A stretch of DNA of 64,000 nucleotides. It comes from Impatiens glandulifera. Lineage: Eukaryota > Streptophyta > Magnoliopsida > Ericales > Balsaminaceae. The position numbers and the translations under genes were made by a program. The stretch is from contig NC_061869.1 in assembly GCF_907164915.1 (NCBI RefSeq), positions 62,001 through 126,000 on the forward strand. The letters run 5' to 3'. Each line of letters starts with the position of its first letter. The stretch's first letter is position 1. The notes beneath the pieces are model-generated. The model made no database searches and was not told the DNA's origin. It saw only the letters and a list, made by a program, of their open reading frames with translations. This document shows positions 1-12,600 of the stretch, in pieces.

Positions 1-385
1 CAGTAAGAAACTAATAGGATATATCAAGTGAATTGAATGAGGTAAAAAAAGTCAACACTTGGAGAAGGAAATAATCTCTAATAGATCATTGAAATTGAAC
101 TTGAATGAGTCTCAATTTTCTACACTAAACTCAAATTGGCTCAATTTAGCCATTAAACTATGTTATTGAACATACCCAAGTTTACTAGCAAAGGGCAATA
201 CAAAACCTCCAAGACACAGATCAACATGTAAGCATATATCGTAGCTAAGAGCTAATTTGCCAAGCTCCTACATGAATCCAAAGAAGAGTCAATTTAGTGC
301 TACTAGTAATTAAGCCAACAAGACTATTTCCAAAAAAAAGTAATTAAGTCGACAAGAAGTAGAGATTTCAGGTGTATCCACATAC

Positions 386-2898
386 TTCAATAGGATCTAT
401 GATGCCATGTGGGAAGCCAGGAGCTGATCCAACTATCTGTTTTAATTATAAAAAAAAATAACAGTTCCTTGATCACAATACATAAGTTTAAGTCGCAAAT
501 AACAAAACCTCGTATTAGGCTAACAATTTCAAGAGTACAAATCATGGAAGTTAAGTTAGATGACATCTTAATGTCTTCAATGGGTGTAAGTACCAATATA
601 GTGTTTTTGTTGACATATCGTCTAATTGATGCAGTATCTGCTTGAAAGTGTGTAAGGAGCAGTCTAGTGAATCAGCTTTTAGATAGAACATATGAGGGTA
701 GTATGCGTACATTTCTGGTCTTACAATACCCTTCCTAGCTTTCATGAAGTCGCGAGATGACTTTACGGCTAACAGTATGCTTTCAGTTCCTCCAGATGTC
801 ATGTTACCACAAATTTGTCCTCCATAAGATTTCTCTTGGCTTCCCATGAGTGCAGCTGTCATGGCAACCACTTCTGCCTCAAATTTGACAACACTGTAGA
901 ACACATCCATGTGTAATGGATTGGTGTGAGCAAACCTGAGAATTCGTTCAAATTTGAGCATGGTTCATCAAACAAAACACAATAATAATAATAATAATTG
1001 GCATCTCTAAAACAGAGAGGTGTCTTACGCACATGGAGCATGCCTCATTTATCAAAGAAAAATGCCCTTCAGTTTCACTACCTCCAATATAACTACATAT
1101 ATACAGGGTCAAAAACATTAACACATGTCAAAACGACTATGGACTCTTGAGTAACAAAGAGCATGTGTTGTTGATTGAATAACTTTACAAAACGTACACT
1201 GTACCAGAGCATTTGCCTTGCCAAACCACATCATTTCTTTTGTCCTCTCTCATTTTCTCAAGAACACCTACTCCTAACCCTACCACAGGTAACTCTGTTC
1301 TCCAACCATTCCCACTTTTAGATTTACTATTGGACTGCAACTTATCTACTACCTGCACAATTAAAATTCTTTGAACATCCCCCAATGGCAGAAGAAGGGT
1401 GCAAGCTGGAAGGACTTGGAAGACCAGACAACTTCTAAGATTAATAGAAATTAATAAAGTATCTGAGTATTTTAGTTCTCCGGATATTCTATAAGTCAAA
1501 GAATAAATAGAAACTAAAGAAGAAGAATAAGAGAAGAAGAAGACAATACTCTCAGTGGATAAGAGAAGGTCTTTACTTAGGTAAATCATCACAATAATTA
1601 TACAGTGATTACTAAGTAATGACAGTATGGGCTTTGAGTTCAAGAAAGTTAAATGATCTAAGTTCTCATGGAAAAACAGAAAATTGAGATAAGATCTTGG
1701 TCATTCATTGCATGATCAATGGAAAAGTGGATAACAGAAGGTAGGATGTGCAAGTTTAAACCAAGCAAATACATACTCCAATAAGGACCATCACTAAAAA
1801 ACACATAGAAATCCACCAAGAGTTTTTTGCAGCAACAAAAAATCCATGAGATAAGTATCAGAGTTAGGCTTTCTGAAGTATTTTTCTAGATGCAAATATT
1901 ATCAGCTTGAGTTTCTCTATTACAAAGTCAACTGCCAAATATAGCACTCCATGTATCAGGTATCTGCAATAATTGTATTTTATTTTTACTACAAGGATTT
2001 AATTATTTATTCATTCCTACAGGCTATAGCCTATAGGTATATATATAATATGTACATATTTATATATTATCTTACATGCACAACCTCTTAAATGGTATCC
2101 GGCCACAAGAGACTAGAACGTCAACAGCATTTAATTGCCAAGAGCACTATCATGAATACGGTTGCCCCAAGTAGTTATACACTCTTTAGTAGAATGCTTG
2201 AGCCTGACACATTTTTTTCTAAAACAGTTCGACTGGGATAATTGGTACTTTTTTTTTTTGGCTCAAGGACAGAAGAATGTATCCCAAGATTCCCATCCTT
2301 TCAATCATTAGTTAGGGCTGTTATTTTTTTCTTCATTTATCTCAATTTTATAATAAAGATTTGTGTATTTGATTTTAATTTTAGACTATTGTCTAAGCAA
2401 AAATAAACAAATCAAATTCATTTCCAAATAGGGCAGTAAATCCAGCAATGAAATATATTCCTTTTAAACTTTCTCAGCAATTAAAAAAGAAAGCAGTTCT
2501 ACAATGATCCACCTTCTTTTTCTCAGCATCGATGTAATTCTTCAAGGCAGGTACAAATCTGTTTGTCGGAAATCAAATCGTTCGATCAAATCACACAACA
2601 CTTGGACAATCAGAAGAAATAAAACTAAAAAAAGAGAAAATGAGTAAAGTTCCAGATGTGCGTTCTATTATGCAAGCAAGTAAAGAGGGAGAATAAAGTA
2701 CTTGATGGAACACATTATGAACCCTAAAACAGTGGTCTTTATCCCTTTCTCGTGAACAGAATGACCCACAGATTGAAGGAACCAACCAACAACAAGGGAG
2801 AAAGGAAAAGCAAGAAACAGAGCCAGAGGTTCATATCGAGACAAAAATGAATTCGCATATGCTCTCAACTGATTAGCCGAAGACTCCAGAACTTCCAA
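386..2898 (-). pseudogene. DPL1: Sphingosine-1-phosphate lyase, 5' exons, probably degraded
   Basis: The intact enzyme is an ER-membrane, PLP-dependent lyase that cleaves sphingosine 1-phosphate. Exons with plausible splice sites lie at 2898-2702 (N-terminal membrane segment, NSFLSRYEPLALFLAF), 2558-2513, 1352-1198 (GLGVGVLEKM, WQGKCSGTVY), 1092-1033 (IGGSETEGHFSLINEACSM), 935-711 (FAHTNPLHMDVF, GGQICGNMTSGGTESI), about 663-594 and 436-386 (IVGSAPGFPHGIIDPIE, then GTATGT). Phases join correctly at the junctions I checked. Two faults suggest decay. Exon 1 opens with TTG and has an in-frame stop two codons upstream. Between RPEM (712) and FQADTASIRR about 27 family residues, including the HSAYDKAAQYF stretch, are absent, and only ~47 nt unlike the coding sequence remain, too short for a normal plant intron. 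The lysine exon would lie beyond the left edge. An upstream first exon or a divergent paralogue is possible. Confidence 0.72.
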
Positions 2899-3434
2899 TA
2901 GTTACAGAAACGAAAAAAAAGTGTTCAAATACTCTATCAAAACAAAAGCATAGATTCAACTGCTTGTCACGAGCATAGTTCGAGTTTTTCCAAGCCAGAG
3001 TGATCTAGATATAGCTGTAACAAATTACATAGATTGCTGAAACAAAACCTAGAAAACAAATCACCAATTCGTCCAGGAATGAACAAGTCGTAAATTAATC
3101 AGCAAAATAGATTGATGAATGAATTAAATCTCCACAAACGAATACGATACAATCGTTTCCTAGTCAAGTAATTCGACACATGATAGCTAAATACGCCAAC
3201 AGCGTATTTAAGATAATACATTTTGAGGACGAATGCTTTGTTCGAATACAAACTGAGAACGAAACAATTAAGATAATACAAGAGCAGCTTAAACAAAAGC
3301 AAGCCGAACCTTAGGTGAACGTGAACAAACTAGATTTCAAATAGGCTCAAAATGTGTCGTGAAAGCTTACATTACATGACAGATTAGAGGAAAAGTGGAA
3401 ACCAAAAGAATGAAACTTTTCTGCTGTTCCAAAA

Positions 3435-3857
3435 ATAAAAGATGCATGAAGCAGTCCATGGGAATAGAATGACTAATTGGATTAATAAGATTTATGCTGC
3501 AAATAGATAGAACAAAATGACAATTGGTCGAGCCAGATGTGAACTGAAGATACCAAAGCAATCAATAACTCCAATAATAGCAAAGACTAGATTGTAGAAA
3601 TGAAACAATGAAAATAACTGTAGATATTGCAAGAGAACTCATGAAAATCTCATTGTGTAAATAAAAGATGCATGAAGCAGTCCATGGGAATAGAATGACT
3701 AATTGTATTAATAAGATTTATGCTGCAGATAGATAGAACAAAATGACAGTTGGTCGAGCCAGATGTGAACTGAAGATACCAAAGTAATCAATAACTCCAA
3801 TAATAGCAAAGACTAGATTGGAGAAATGAAACAATGAAATTAACTGTAGATATTGCA
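3435..3857. repeat. 197-bp direct duplication, 29-bp spacer
   Basis: Bases 3435-3631 recur at 3661-3857 with few differences; both begin ATAAAAGATGCATGAAG and end GTAGATATTGCA. No coding content is recognised. The preceding stretch (3321-3436) is itself repeated at about 4919-5035 and 33967-34083. Confidence 0.85.
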
Positions 3858-5106
3858 TCACCAGAGAATTGCTTAGCATATGTGTTTAATAAGTCATGTT
3901 CTTTGCATGTGATGATCTTTTTGAAAATTTTGTTGATCATTCTACCAAAAGGCTAAATTTGATAAGAGCAGTCACTCTGTAAAACAAAGTTTTAAATCAC
4001 TTGCACATTGAAAAATATAAAGGTCCATGGAATCATCAAATAGTTTTATAAAATAAATACATAATTTTATAAAGTTCCCTATTCTCCGCATCCATTAATT
4101 TCAGAAACATCGACAACACAATTACCTCTACAATATGCTGAGCATCACCAAGCATGCAGACCTTCATCTTGGGGCGAGGAATATGAGGCAACTTTACTGA
4201 ACCACTAAAACGCTTGTCTTTCTGGGGATCATAATTCTTCAACCCAATCTGCAGTTCATCACTTTCAGTGAAGTTGCGCTTCTTCTCCTTAGCATCAGTT
4301 GATAACTGAGTAATAGCTTCTCTCAGGGCATCACTCTGAAGCTTAATGTACATAGAAAAAGAAAAAGATACGTTAGAACTTCATTATGCATGGGTCTGAA
4401 GCAACATGACCAGTAATAGCTTATAATCAACTCTATAATTCAGTATAAGTGTACACAGATTTCACATTTTTGAAAAGCCATAGGTAGTTCATACAAATCA
4501 AGAACAAATTAAATAAAAGAACATATATTTTAACTGAACATACAATAAAACTCATGAAAATATCAACAATTGCTGCTCCAAAATAAACTGGTAGATCCAA
4601 TTCAGATATGCAGCTCAAATAATCAAGAAGCAATGCACTACAATGATAAGGTTTCCTCTAAATTATTCAAACCCTTTAAAGATAAATAACTAAGGAAGCA
4701 ATATTAAGATTAATGCAAGAAACTTCCAACAGCTTCAGAGGTTAGGCCTGCTAACTAATTATTGAATCAGATTCAAGTCACTTTCATTGATTCCATAACA
4801 TCCAATGATTTCCACTCAAATAAACTAATTATGGATAGTCAAGAAGCAGGGTTTAGGATTTAGTCTAAACAATAAAAAATCAGTTTGAACTTTGGCAACG
4901 TTTGACAAGATTGTGATTGTGAAAAAACTAGTTTTCAAATAGGCTCAAAATGTGCCGTGAAAATCTTGCATTACATGACAGATTAGAGGGAAAGTGGAAA
5001 CCAAAAGAATGAAACTTTTCTGCTGTTCCAAAAATATGGCTTAACACCTATTGATTACTGCTCTTATACACAGATACTAAAGTAATTCAACACTACACCT
5101 AATTGT
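3855..5106. repeat. Segmental duplicate, copy 1 (contains an RPL10A exon)
   Basis: This ~1.25-kb stretch is closely similar, in the same orientation, to 32911-34147. Homology starts near GCATCACCA and stops after ACACTACACC, where copy 1 continues CTAATTG and copy 2 continues ACTGGG. It carries one RPL10A exon plus flanking intron-like sequence. I judged similarity by eye over many blocks, not by alignment. Confidence 0.85.
4126..4341 (-). pseudogene. RPL10A: Ribosomal protein L10a (uL1), isolated exon, copy 1
   Basis: The 216-nt exon encodes about residues 4-75 of the 60S protein L10a ([44 protein letters not shown]). It is bounded by an AG acceptor (ATTAAG) and a donor (GAG|GTAATT). The reading frame is intact. 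I found neither the first exon (Met-Ser-Lys) nor the later exons (about 140 residues) on either side, so this is a single-exon fragment and not a working gene. A near-identical exon lies at 33178-33393. Undetected exons beyond long introns would change the call. Confidence 0.8.
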
Positions 5107-5595
5107 TAGTCCAACTATCAACATGTAGAGAGGGTGTTCTTAGTCACTCCAAACACATTCATCTCATCTGGCTTCCTTGCATCACCTAATTGAAAATGAA
5201 AATGAAAGAAACAAAATACATAGCTTCAATCGAAACGAAATGGTGATCTTAAGACAGAAGCATACAGTTCTTCATATTTTTAAAATTCTTAAATCATCTG
5301 TTTCATGCATTTAATAACAACAGGCAGATGTGAAACCAGTTCAAACACACGACCTGCACAGCCAGATTCTGAAGCAAATTTAAATTCGTTTTTTTTTAAT
5401 CTAATTCAACAATACAAAAATGTTCGTGTTCAACTCTAAGATCAGAACAAAAGAAACAAAATTCTAGAAAAGGTAAGACAATTTTCTATTCAATCAGTTT
5501 TTGGAAATCCAATACACAAACCCATATGTTAATCGGAATCAAAAGCATATGAACTTACAGGTTCACAAAGGAGACAATATTGCTGATCCCTAGAG

Positions 5596-5900
5596 CTAAT
5601 AAAGGGGATCTACCTCTAATGCATCAGAAAAAGAGGTTATTCGAGCTTTCCTTTGCCAAAATCGCTCAAGATTCTCCCCCCTCAGAACCACAACGTTCTC
5701 CCCCTTTATCTTATATTTCTTCTTCGGCCGCCTCCCGATCCTCCTCCAGGTGAGAGAAAAGAATAGACGAAGCTGAAAATGGAAAGGAGCGTCTGGTAGG
5801 TGTTGGACTTGGAGAAGAAGGAAGGGAAAGCGCTGTCTTGGTGCCTTGCTGCCTTGGCCCCGTTTGATTTGAGACATTTTTTCTTCTTCTTTTTAATCTG
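5596..5900 (-). other. Unidentified GC-rich exon-like stretch
   Basis: This minus-strand stretch is richer in GC than its surroundings and is open in more than one frame. The longest frame starts at an ATG at 5877 and runs 93 codons. Readings are Ser/Pro-rich or Gly-rich and match no family I recognise. A good donor (CT|GTAAGTTC) lies just beyond it near 5560. It could be the first exon and leader of a host gene whose fragments follow on the same strand. Confidence 0.3.
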
Positions 5901-5921
5901 CAAAACGATACAAGCAAATCA

Positions 5922-6046
5922 AAAAAAATATAATATCATTTCAAGTTATTTTTATTTGTTGATTTATTTATTTTATTAGAATGAAAAAAATATAATATCA
6001 TTTCAAGTTATTTTTAATTTGTTGCTTTATTTATTTTATTAGAATG
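5922..6046. repeat. ~60-bp tandem duplication
   Basis: An AT-rich segment (ATATAATATCATTTCAAG .. TTTATTTTATTAGAATG) occurs twice in tandem, 5922-5983 and 5984-6046, with a few single-base differences. No function is evident. Confidence 0.8.
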
Positions 6047-6665
6047 AGACTTAAATTTAAATGATAAGTTTGGTGTAAAATGGGAGGTCTATAATTATGT
6101 ATTAATTATATATTATAAATTTATAACATGTTCGAGGAGGTTTTGTTAGTTAAATGAAAAAAAAAATTATAATTTAATTAATAAATTATAATTCTATAAC
6201 AAATATATCAAAATAAAAAATAAAATATTATAAAGTTGGAAATGAATTTTAGTCCACTAAAATTATGTAGGAATATTTTAAAATTTTATTTTCAGATTAA
6301 ATAAACTCTTATTATTTATAACATTATATTTATTTATCTTTATATTCTTGTTTGACAATTATTTTATTTCTTTTTTTCTTAGCTATAGAGTAATGTATTA
6401 GTTTTTGTTTAATAAACCAAATAATTTGAATACCCATATAAAGAATAGAGAAAAAGATAATGTTAGTTGATCTTATTGATTTTACTAAGTTTGATGAGTT
6501 TATCAAGTTAACTCGTCATTAATACATGACTCGATCTTGATTTTACTCGCAACTTTGACAACTTTACTAGTTTATATGATTAATGATATTTGGGAAACAT
6601 ATTTGATTCAATCGTATATTGATTGAGACTATTCTCAAGTAAAACCGTCACTGTATCATATAAAC
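6047..6665. other. AT-rich intergenic stretch
   Basis: No open frame or RNA gene is recognised. The right edge, near 6666, is where sequence shared with every 728-bp array unit begins. Confidence 0.6.
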
Positions 6666-9600
6666 CCGAAACCCGAATTACCACCCACCCTTCGGGCGAA
6701 CCCGTTTTGGACCATTTTATTTCAGCATAATTTCGCCCAATACCCAAACTACAGGCCCAGGTCCAAGATAATAAGGCCTACGCTTGTAAATGAATACTGA
6801 TCAAATATAAACATAATATTATCTTACGAATATAGCAATGTGATAAAATGTTCTCCTCAAGTTTATTACCTTCTGCATCTGAGAGGTATTCTCTTCATTC
6901 ATCTTATTACAACCGATTGAACCATCAGCCGATGATTTATCAACAAAAGCAGTCCACAAAAGATTCGAAGGAGAAGAGAATTTAATAAAGTATGAAGAAA
7001 CAAAAGCTGAATCAGAAGCTAAGATTCGGGACGCCGTGTTTTTCCAAATTTCATCAAATGGGTGGAAATCAAAAACATCAAGGAGAAGAGAATTTCATAA
7101 ATTTATCTGTTAATCTCTCGAATGGAACAAGTGTGTTTCGTCGAGCTGTTTTCACAACTGGTTCGATTCCTTCGAAATATGCAGAGGAAGTATTATGGGA
7201 AACGATTAGAGGTGTCTGTGGGAATTCGGTTCAACAATGTGTGGGGATTGTCTCCGACAGGTTTAAATCAAAAGCATTGAAGAATTTAGAGAATCAACAT
7301 CACTGGTTGGTTAATCTTTCAGGTCAGTTTCAAGCATTTATCAGTTTGATTAAAGATTTCATTAAAGATTTCCCATTACGAAACCCGAAACCTAAATTAC
7401 CACCCACCCACCCACCCTTCGGGCGAACCTGTTTTGGACCATTTTATTTCAGCATAATTTCGCCCAATACCCAAATTACAAGCCCGGGTCCAAGATACTA
7501 AGGCCTACGCTTGTAAATGAATACTGATCAAATATAAACATAATATTATCTTACGAATATAGCGATGTGGTAAAAATGTTCTCCTCAAGTTTATTACCTT
7601 CTGCATCTGAGAGGTATTCTCTTCATTCATCTTATTACAACCGATTGAACCATCAGCCGGTGATTTATCAGCAAAAGCAGTCCACAAAAGATTCGAAGGA
7701 GAAGAGAATTTAATAAAGTATGAAGAAACAAAAGCTTAATCAGAAGCTAAGATTCGGGACGCCATGTTTTTCCAAATTTTATAAAATGGGTGGAAATCAA
7801 AAACATCAAGGAGAAGAGAATTTCATAAATTTATCTGTTAATCTCTCGAATGGAACAAGTGTGTTTCGTCGAGCTGTTTTCACAACTGGTTCGATTCCTT
7901 CGAAATATGCAGAGGAAGTATTATGGGAAACGATTAGAGGTGTTTGTGGGAATTCGGTTCAACAATGTGTGGGGATTGTCTCCGACAGGTTTAAATCAAA
8001 AGCATTGAAGAATTTAGAGAATCAACATCACTGGTTGGTTAATCTTTCAGGTCAGTTTCAAGCATTTATCAGTTTGATTAAAGATTTCATTAAAGATTTC
8101 CCATTACGAAACCCGAAATCCAAATTACCACCCACCCACCCACCCTTCGGGCGAACCCGTTTTGGACCATTTTATTTCAGCATAATTTCGCCCAATACCC
8201 AAACTACAGGCCCAAGTCCAAGATAATAAGGCCTACGCTTGTAAATGAATACTGATCAAATATAAACATAATATTATCTTACGAATATAGCAATGTGATA
8301 AAATGTTCTCCTCAAGTTTATTACCTTCTGCATCTGAGAGGTATTCTCTTCATTCATCTTATTACAACCGATTGAACCATCAGCCGATGATTTATCAACA
8401 AAAGCAGTCCACAAAAGATTCGAAGGAGAAGAGAATTTAATAAAGTATGAAGAAACAAAAGCTGAATCAGAAGCTAAGATTCGGGACGCCGTGTTTTTCC
8501 AAATTTCATCAAATGGGTGGAAATCAAAAACATCAAGGAGAAGAGAATTTCATAAATTTATCTGTTAATCTCTCGAATGGAACAAGTGTGTTTCGTCGAG
8601 CTGTTTTCACAACTGGTTCGATTCCTTCGAAATATGCAGAGGAAGTATTATGGGAAACGATTAGAGGTGTCTGTGGGAATTCGGTTCAACAATGTGTGGG
8701 GATTGTCTCCGACAGGTTTAAATCAAAAGCATTGAAGAATTTAGAGAATCAACATCACTGGTTGGTTAATCTTTCAGGTCAGTTTCAAGCATTTATCAGT
8801 TTGATTAAAGATTTCATTAAAGATTTCCCATTACGAAACCCGAAACACAAATTACCACCCACCCACCCACCCTTCGGGCGAACCTGTTTTGGACCATTTT
8901 ATTTCAGCATAATTTCGCCCAATACCCAAATTACAAGCCCGGGTCCAAGATACTAAGGCCTACGCTTGTAAATGAATACTGATCAAATATAAACATAATA
9001 TTATCTTACGAATATAGCGATGTGGTAAAAATGTTCTCCTCAAGTTTATTACCTTCTGCATCTGAGAGGTATTCTCTTCATTCATCTTATTACAACCGAT
9101 TGAACCATCAGCCGGTGATTTATCAGCAAAAGCAGTCCACAAAAGATTCGAAGGAGAAGAGAATTTAATAAAGTATGAAGAAACAAAAGCTTAATCAGAA
9201 GCTAAGATTCGGGACGCCATGTTTTTCCAAATTTTATAAAATGGGTGGAAATCAAAAACATCAAGGAGAAGAGAATTTCATAAATTTATCTGTTAATCTC
9301 TCGAATGGAACAAGTGTGTTTCGTCGAGCTGTTTTCACAACTGGTTCGATTCCTTCGAAATATGCAGAGGAAGTATTATGGGAAACGATTAGAGGTGTTT
9401 GTGGGAATTCGGTTCAACAATGTGTGGGGATTGTCTCCAACAGGTTTAAATCAAAAGCATTGAAGAATTTAGAGAATCAACATCACTGGTTGGTTAATCT
9501 TTCAGGTCAGTTTCAAGCATTTATCAGTTTGATTAAAGATTTCATTAAAGATTTCCCATTACAAAACCCGAAATCCAAATTACCACCCACCCACCCACCC

Positions 9601-12600
9601 TTCGGGCGAACCCGTTTTGGACCATTTTATTTCAGCATAATTTCGCCCAATACCCAAATTACAGGCCCGGGTCCAAGATACTAAGGCCTACGCTTGTAAA
9701 TGAATACTGATCAAATATAAACATAATATTATCTTACGAATATAGCGATGTGGTAAAAATGTTCTCCTCAAGTTTATTACCTTCTGCATCTGAGATGTAT
9801 TCTCTTCATTCATCTTATTACAACCGATTGAACCATCAGCCGATGATTTATCAGCAAAAGCAGTCCACAAAAGATTCGAAGGAGAAGAGAATTTAATAAA
9901 GTATGAAGAAACAAAAGCTGAATCAGAAGCTAAGATTCGGGACGTCATGTTTTTCCAAATTTCATCAAATGGGTGGACATAAAAAACATCAAGGAGAAGA
10001 GAATTTCATAAATTTATCTGTTAATTCTCGAATGGAACAAGTGTGTTTCGTCGAGCTGTTTTCACAACTGGTTCGATTCCTTCGAAATATGCAGAGGAAG
10101 TATTATGGGAAACGATTAGAGGTGTCTGTGGGAATTCGGTTCAACAATGTGTGGGGATTGTCTCCGACAGGTTTAAATCAAAAGCATTGAAGAATTTAGA
10201 GAATCAACATCACTGGTTGGTTAATCTTTCAGGTCAGTTTCAAGCATTTATCAGTTTGATTAAAGATTTCATTAAAGATTTCCCATTACGAAACCCGAAA
10301 CCCAAATTACCACCCACCCACCCACCCTTCGGGCGAACTTGTTTTGGACCATTTTATTTCAGCATAATTTCGCCCAATACCCAAATTACAAGCCCGGGTC
10401 CAAGATACTAAGGCCTACGCTTGTAAATGAATACTGATCAAATATAAACATAATATTATCTTACGAATATAGCGATGTGGTAAAAATGTTCTCCTCAAGT
10501 TTATTACCTTCTGCATCTGAGAGGTATTCTCTTCATTCATCTTATTACAACCGATTGAACCATCAGCCGGTGATTTATCAGCAAAAGCAGTCCACAAAAG
10601 ATTCGAAGGAGAAGAGAATTTAATAAAGTATGAAGAAACAAAAGCTTAATCAGAAGCTAAGATTCGGGACGCCATGTTTTTCCAAATTTTATAAAATGGG
10701 TGGAAATCAAAAACATCAAGGAGAAGAGAATTTCATAAATTTATCTGTTAATCTCTCGAATGGAACAAGTGTGTTTCGTCGAGCTGTTTTCACAACTGGT
10801 TCGATTCCTTCGAAATATGCAGAGGAAGTATTATGGGAAACGATTAGAGGTGTTTGTGGGAATTCGGTTCAACAATGTGTGGGGATTGTCTCCGACAGGT
10901 TTAAATCAAAAGCATTGAAGAATTTAGAGAATCAACATCACTGGTTGGTTAATCTTTCAGGTCAGTTTCAAGCATTTATCAGTTTGATTAAAGATTTCAT
11001 TAAAGATTTCCCATTACGAAACCCGAAATCCAAATTACCACCCCCCCCCCCCCCCCTCGGGGGAACCCGTTTTTGGCCATTTTATTTCAGCATAATTTCG
11101 CCCAATACCCAAATTACAGGCCCGGGTCCAAGATACTAAGGCCTACGCTTGTAAATGAATACTGATCAAATATAAACATAATATTATCTTACGAATATAG
11201 CGATGTGGTAAAAATGTTCTCCTCAAGTTTATTACCTTCTGCATCTGAGAGGTATTCTCTTCATTCATCTTATTACAACCGATTGAACCATCAGCCGGTG
11301 ATTTATCAGCAAAAGCAGTCCACAAAAGATTCGAAGGAGAAGAGAATTTAATAAAGTATGAAGAAACAAAAGCTTAATCAGAAGCTAAGATTCGGGACGC
11401 CATGTTTTTCCAAATTTTATAAAATGGGTGGAAATCAAAAACATCAAGGAGAAGAGAATTTCATAAATTTATCTGTTAATCTCTCGAATGGAACAAGTGT
11501 GTTTCGTCGAGCTGTTTTCACAACTGGCTCGATTCCTTCGAAATATGCAGAGGAAGTATTATGGGAAACGATTAGAGGTGTTTGTGGGAATTCGGTTCAA
11601 CAATGTGTGGGGATTGTCTCCGACAGGTTTAAATCAAAAGCATTGAAGAATTTAGAGAATCAACATCACTGGTTGGTTAATCTTTCAGGTCAGTTTCAAG
11701 CATTTATCAGTTTGATTAAAGATTTCATTAAAGATTTCCCATTACGAAACCCGAAATCCAAATTACCACCCACCCACCCACCCTTCGGGCGAACCCGTTT
11801 TGGACCATTTTATTTCAGCATAATTTCGCCCAATACCCAAATTACAGGCCCGGGTCCAAGATACTAAGGCCTACGCTTGTAAATGAATACTGATCAAATA
11901 TAAACATAATATTATCTTACGAATATAGCGATGTGGTAAAAATGTTCTCCTCAAGTTTATTACCTTCTGCATCTGAGAGGTATTCTCTTCATTCATCTTA
12001 TTACAACCGATTGAACCATCAGCCGGTGATTTATCAGCAAAAGCAGTCCACAAAAGATTCGAAGGAGAAGAGAATTTAATAAAGTATGAAGAAACAAAAG
12101 CTTAATCAGAAGCTAAGATTCGGGACGCCATGTTTTTCCAAATTTTATAAAATGGGTGGAAATCAAAAACATCAAGGAGAAGAGAATTTCATAAATTTAT
12201 CTGTTAATCTCTCGAATGGAACAAGTGTGTTTCGTCGAGCTGTTTTCACAACTGGCTCGATTCCTTCGAAATATGCAGAGGAAGTATTATGGGAAACGAT
12301 TAGAGGTGTTTGTGGGAATTCGGTTCAACAATGTGTGGGGATTGTCTCCGACAGGTTTAAATCAAAAGCATTGAAGAATTTAGAGAATCAACATCACTGG
12401 TTGGTTAATCTTTCAGGTCAGTTTCAAGCATTTATCAGTTTGATTAAAGATTTCATTAAAGATTTCCCATTACGAAACCCGAAATCCAAATTACCACCCC
12501 CCCCCCCCCCCCTCCGGCGAACCCGTTTTGGACCATTTTATTTCAGCATAATTTCGCCCAATACCCAAATTACAGGCCCGGGTCCAAGATACTAAGGCCT

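Noticed and set aside
1185..1643. 152-codon minus-strand frame as a separate gene
   Set aside because: Only its last part (1352-1198) is coding; it is a lyase exon preceded by open intron sequence.
4036..4353. Functional RPL10A gene
   Set aside because: Only one exon is present in each of two copies; the apparent longer frame reads through the donor into intron.
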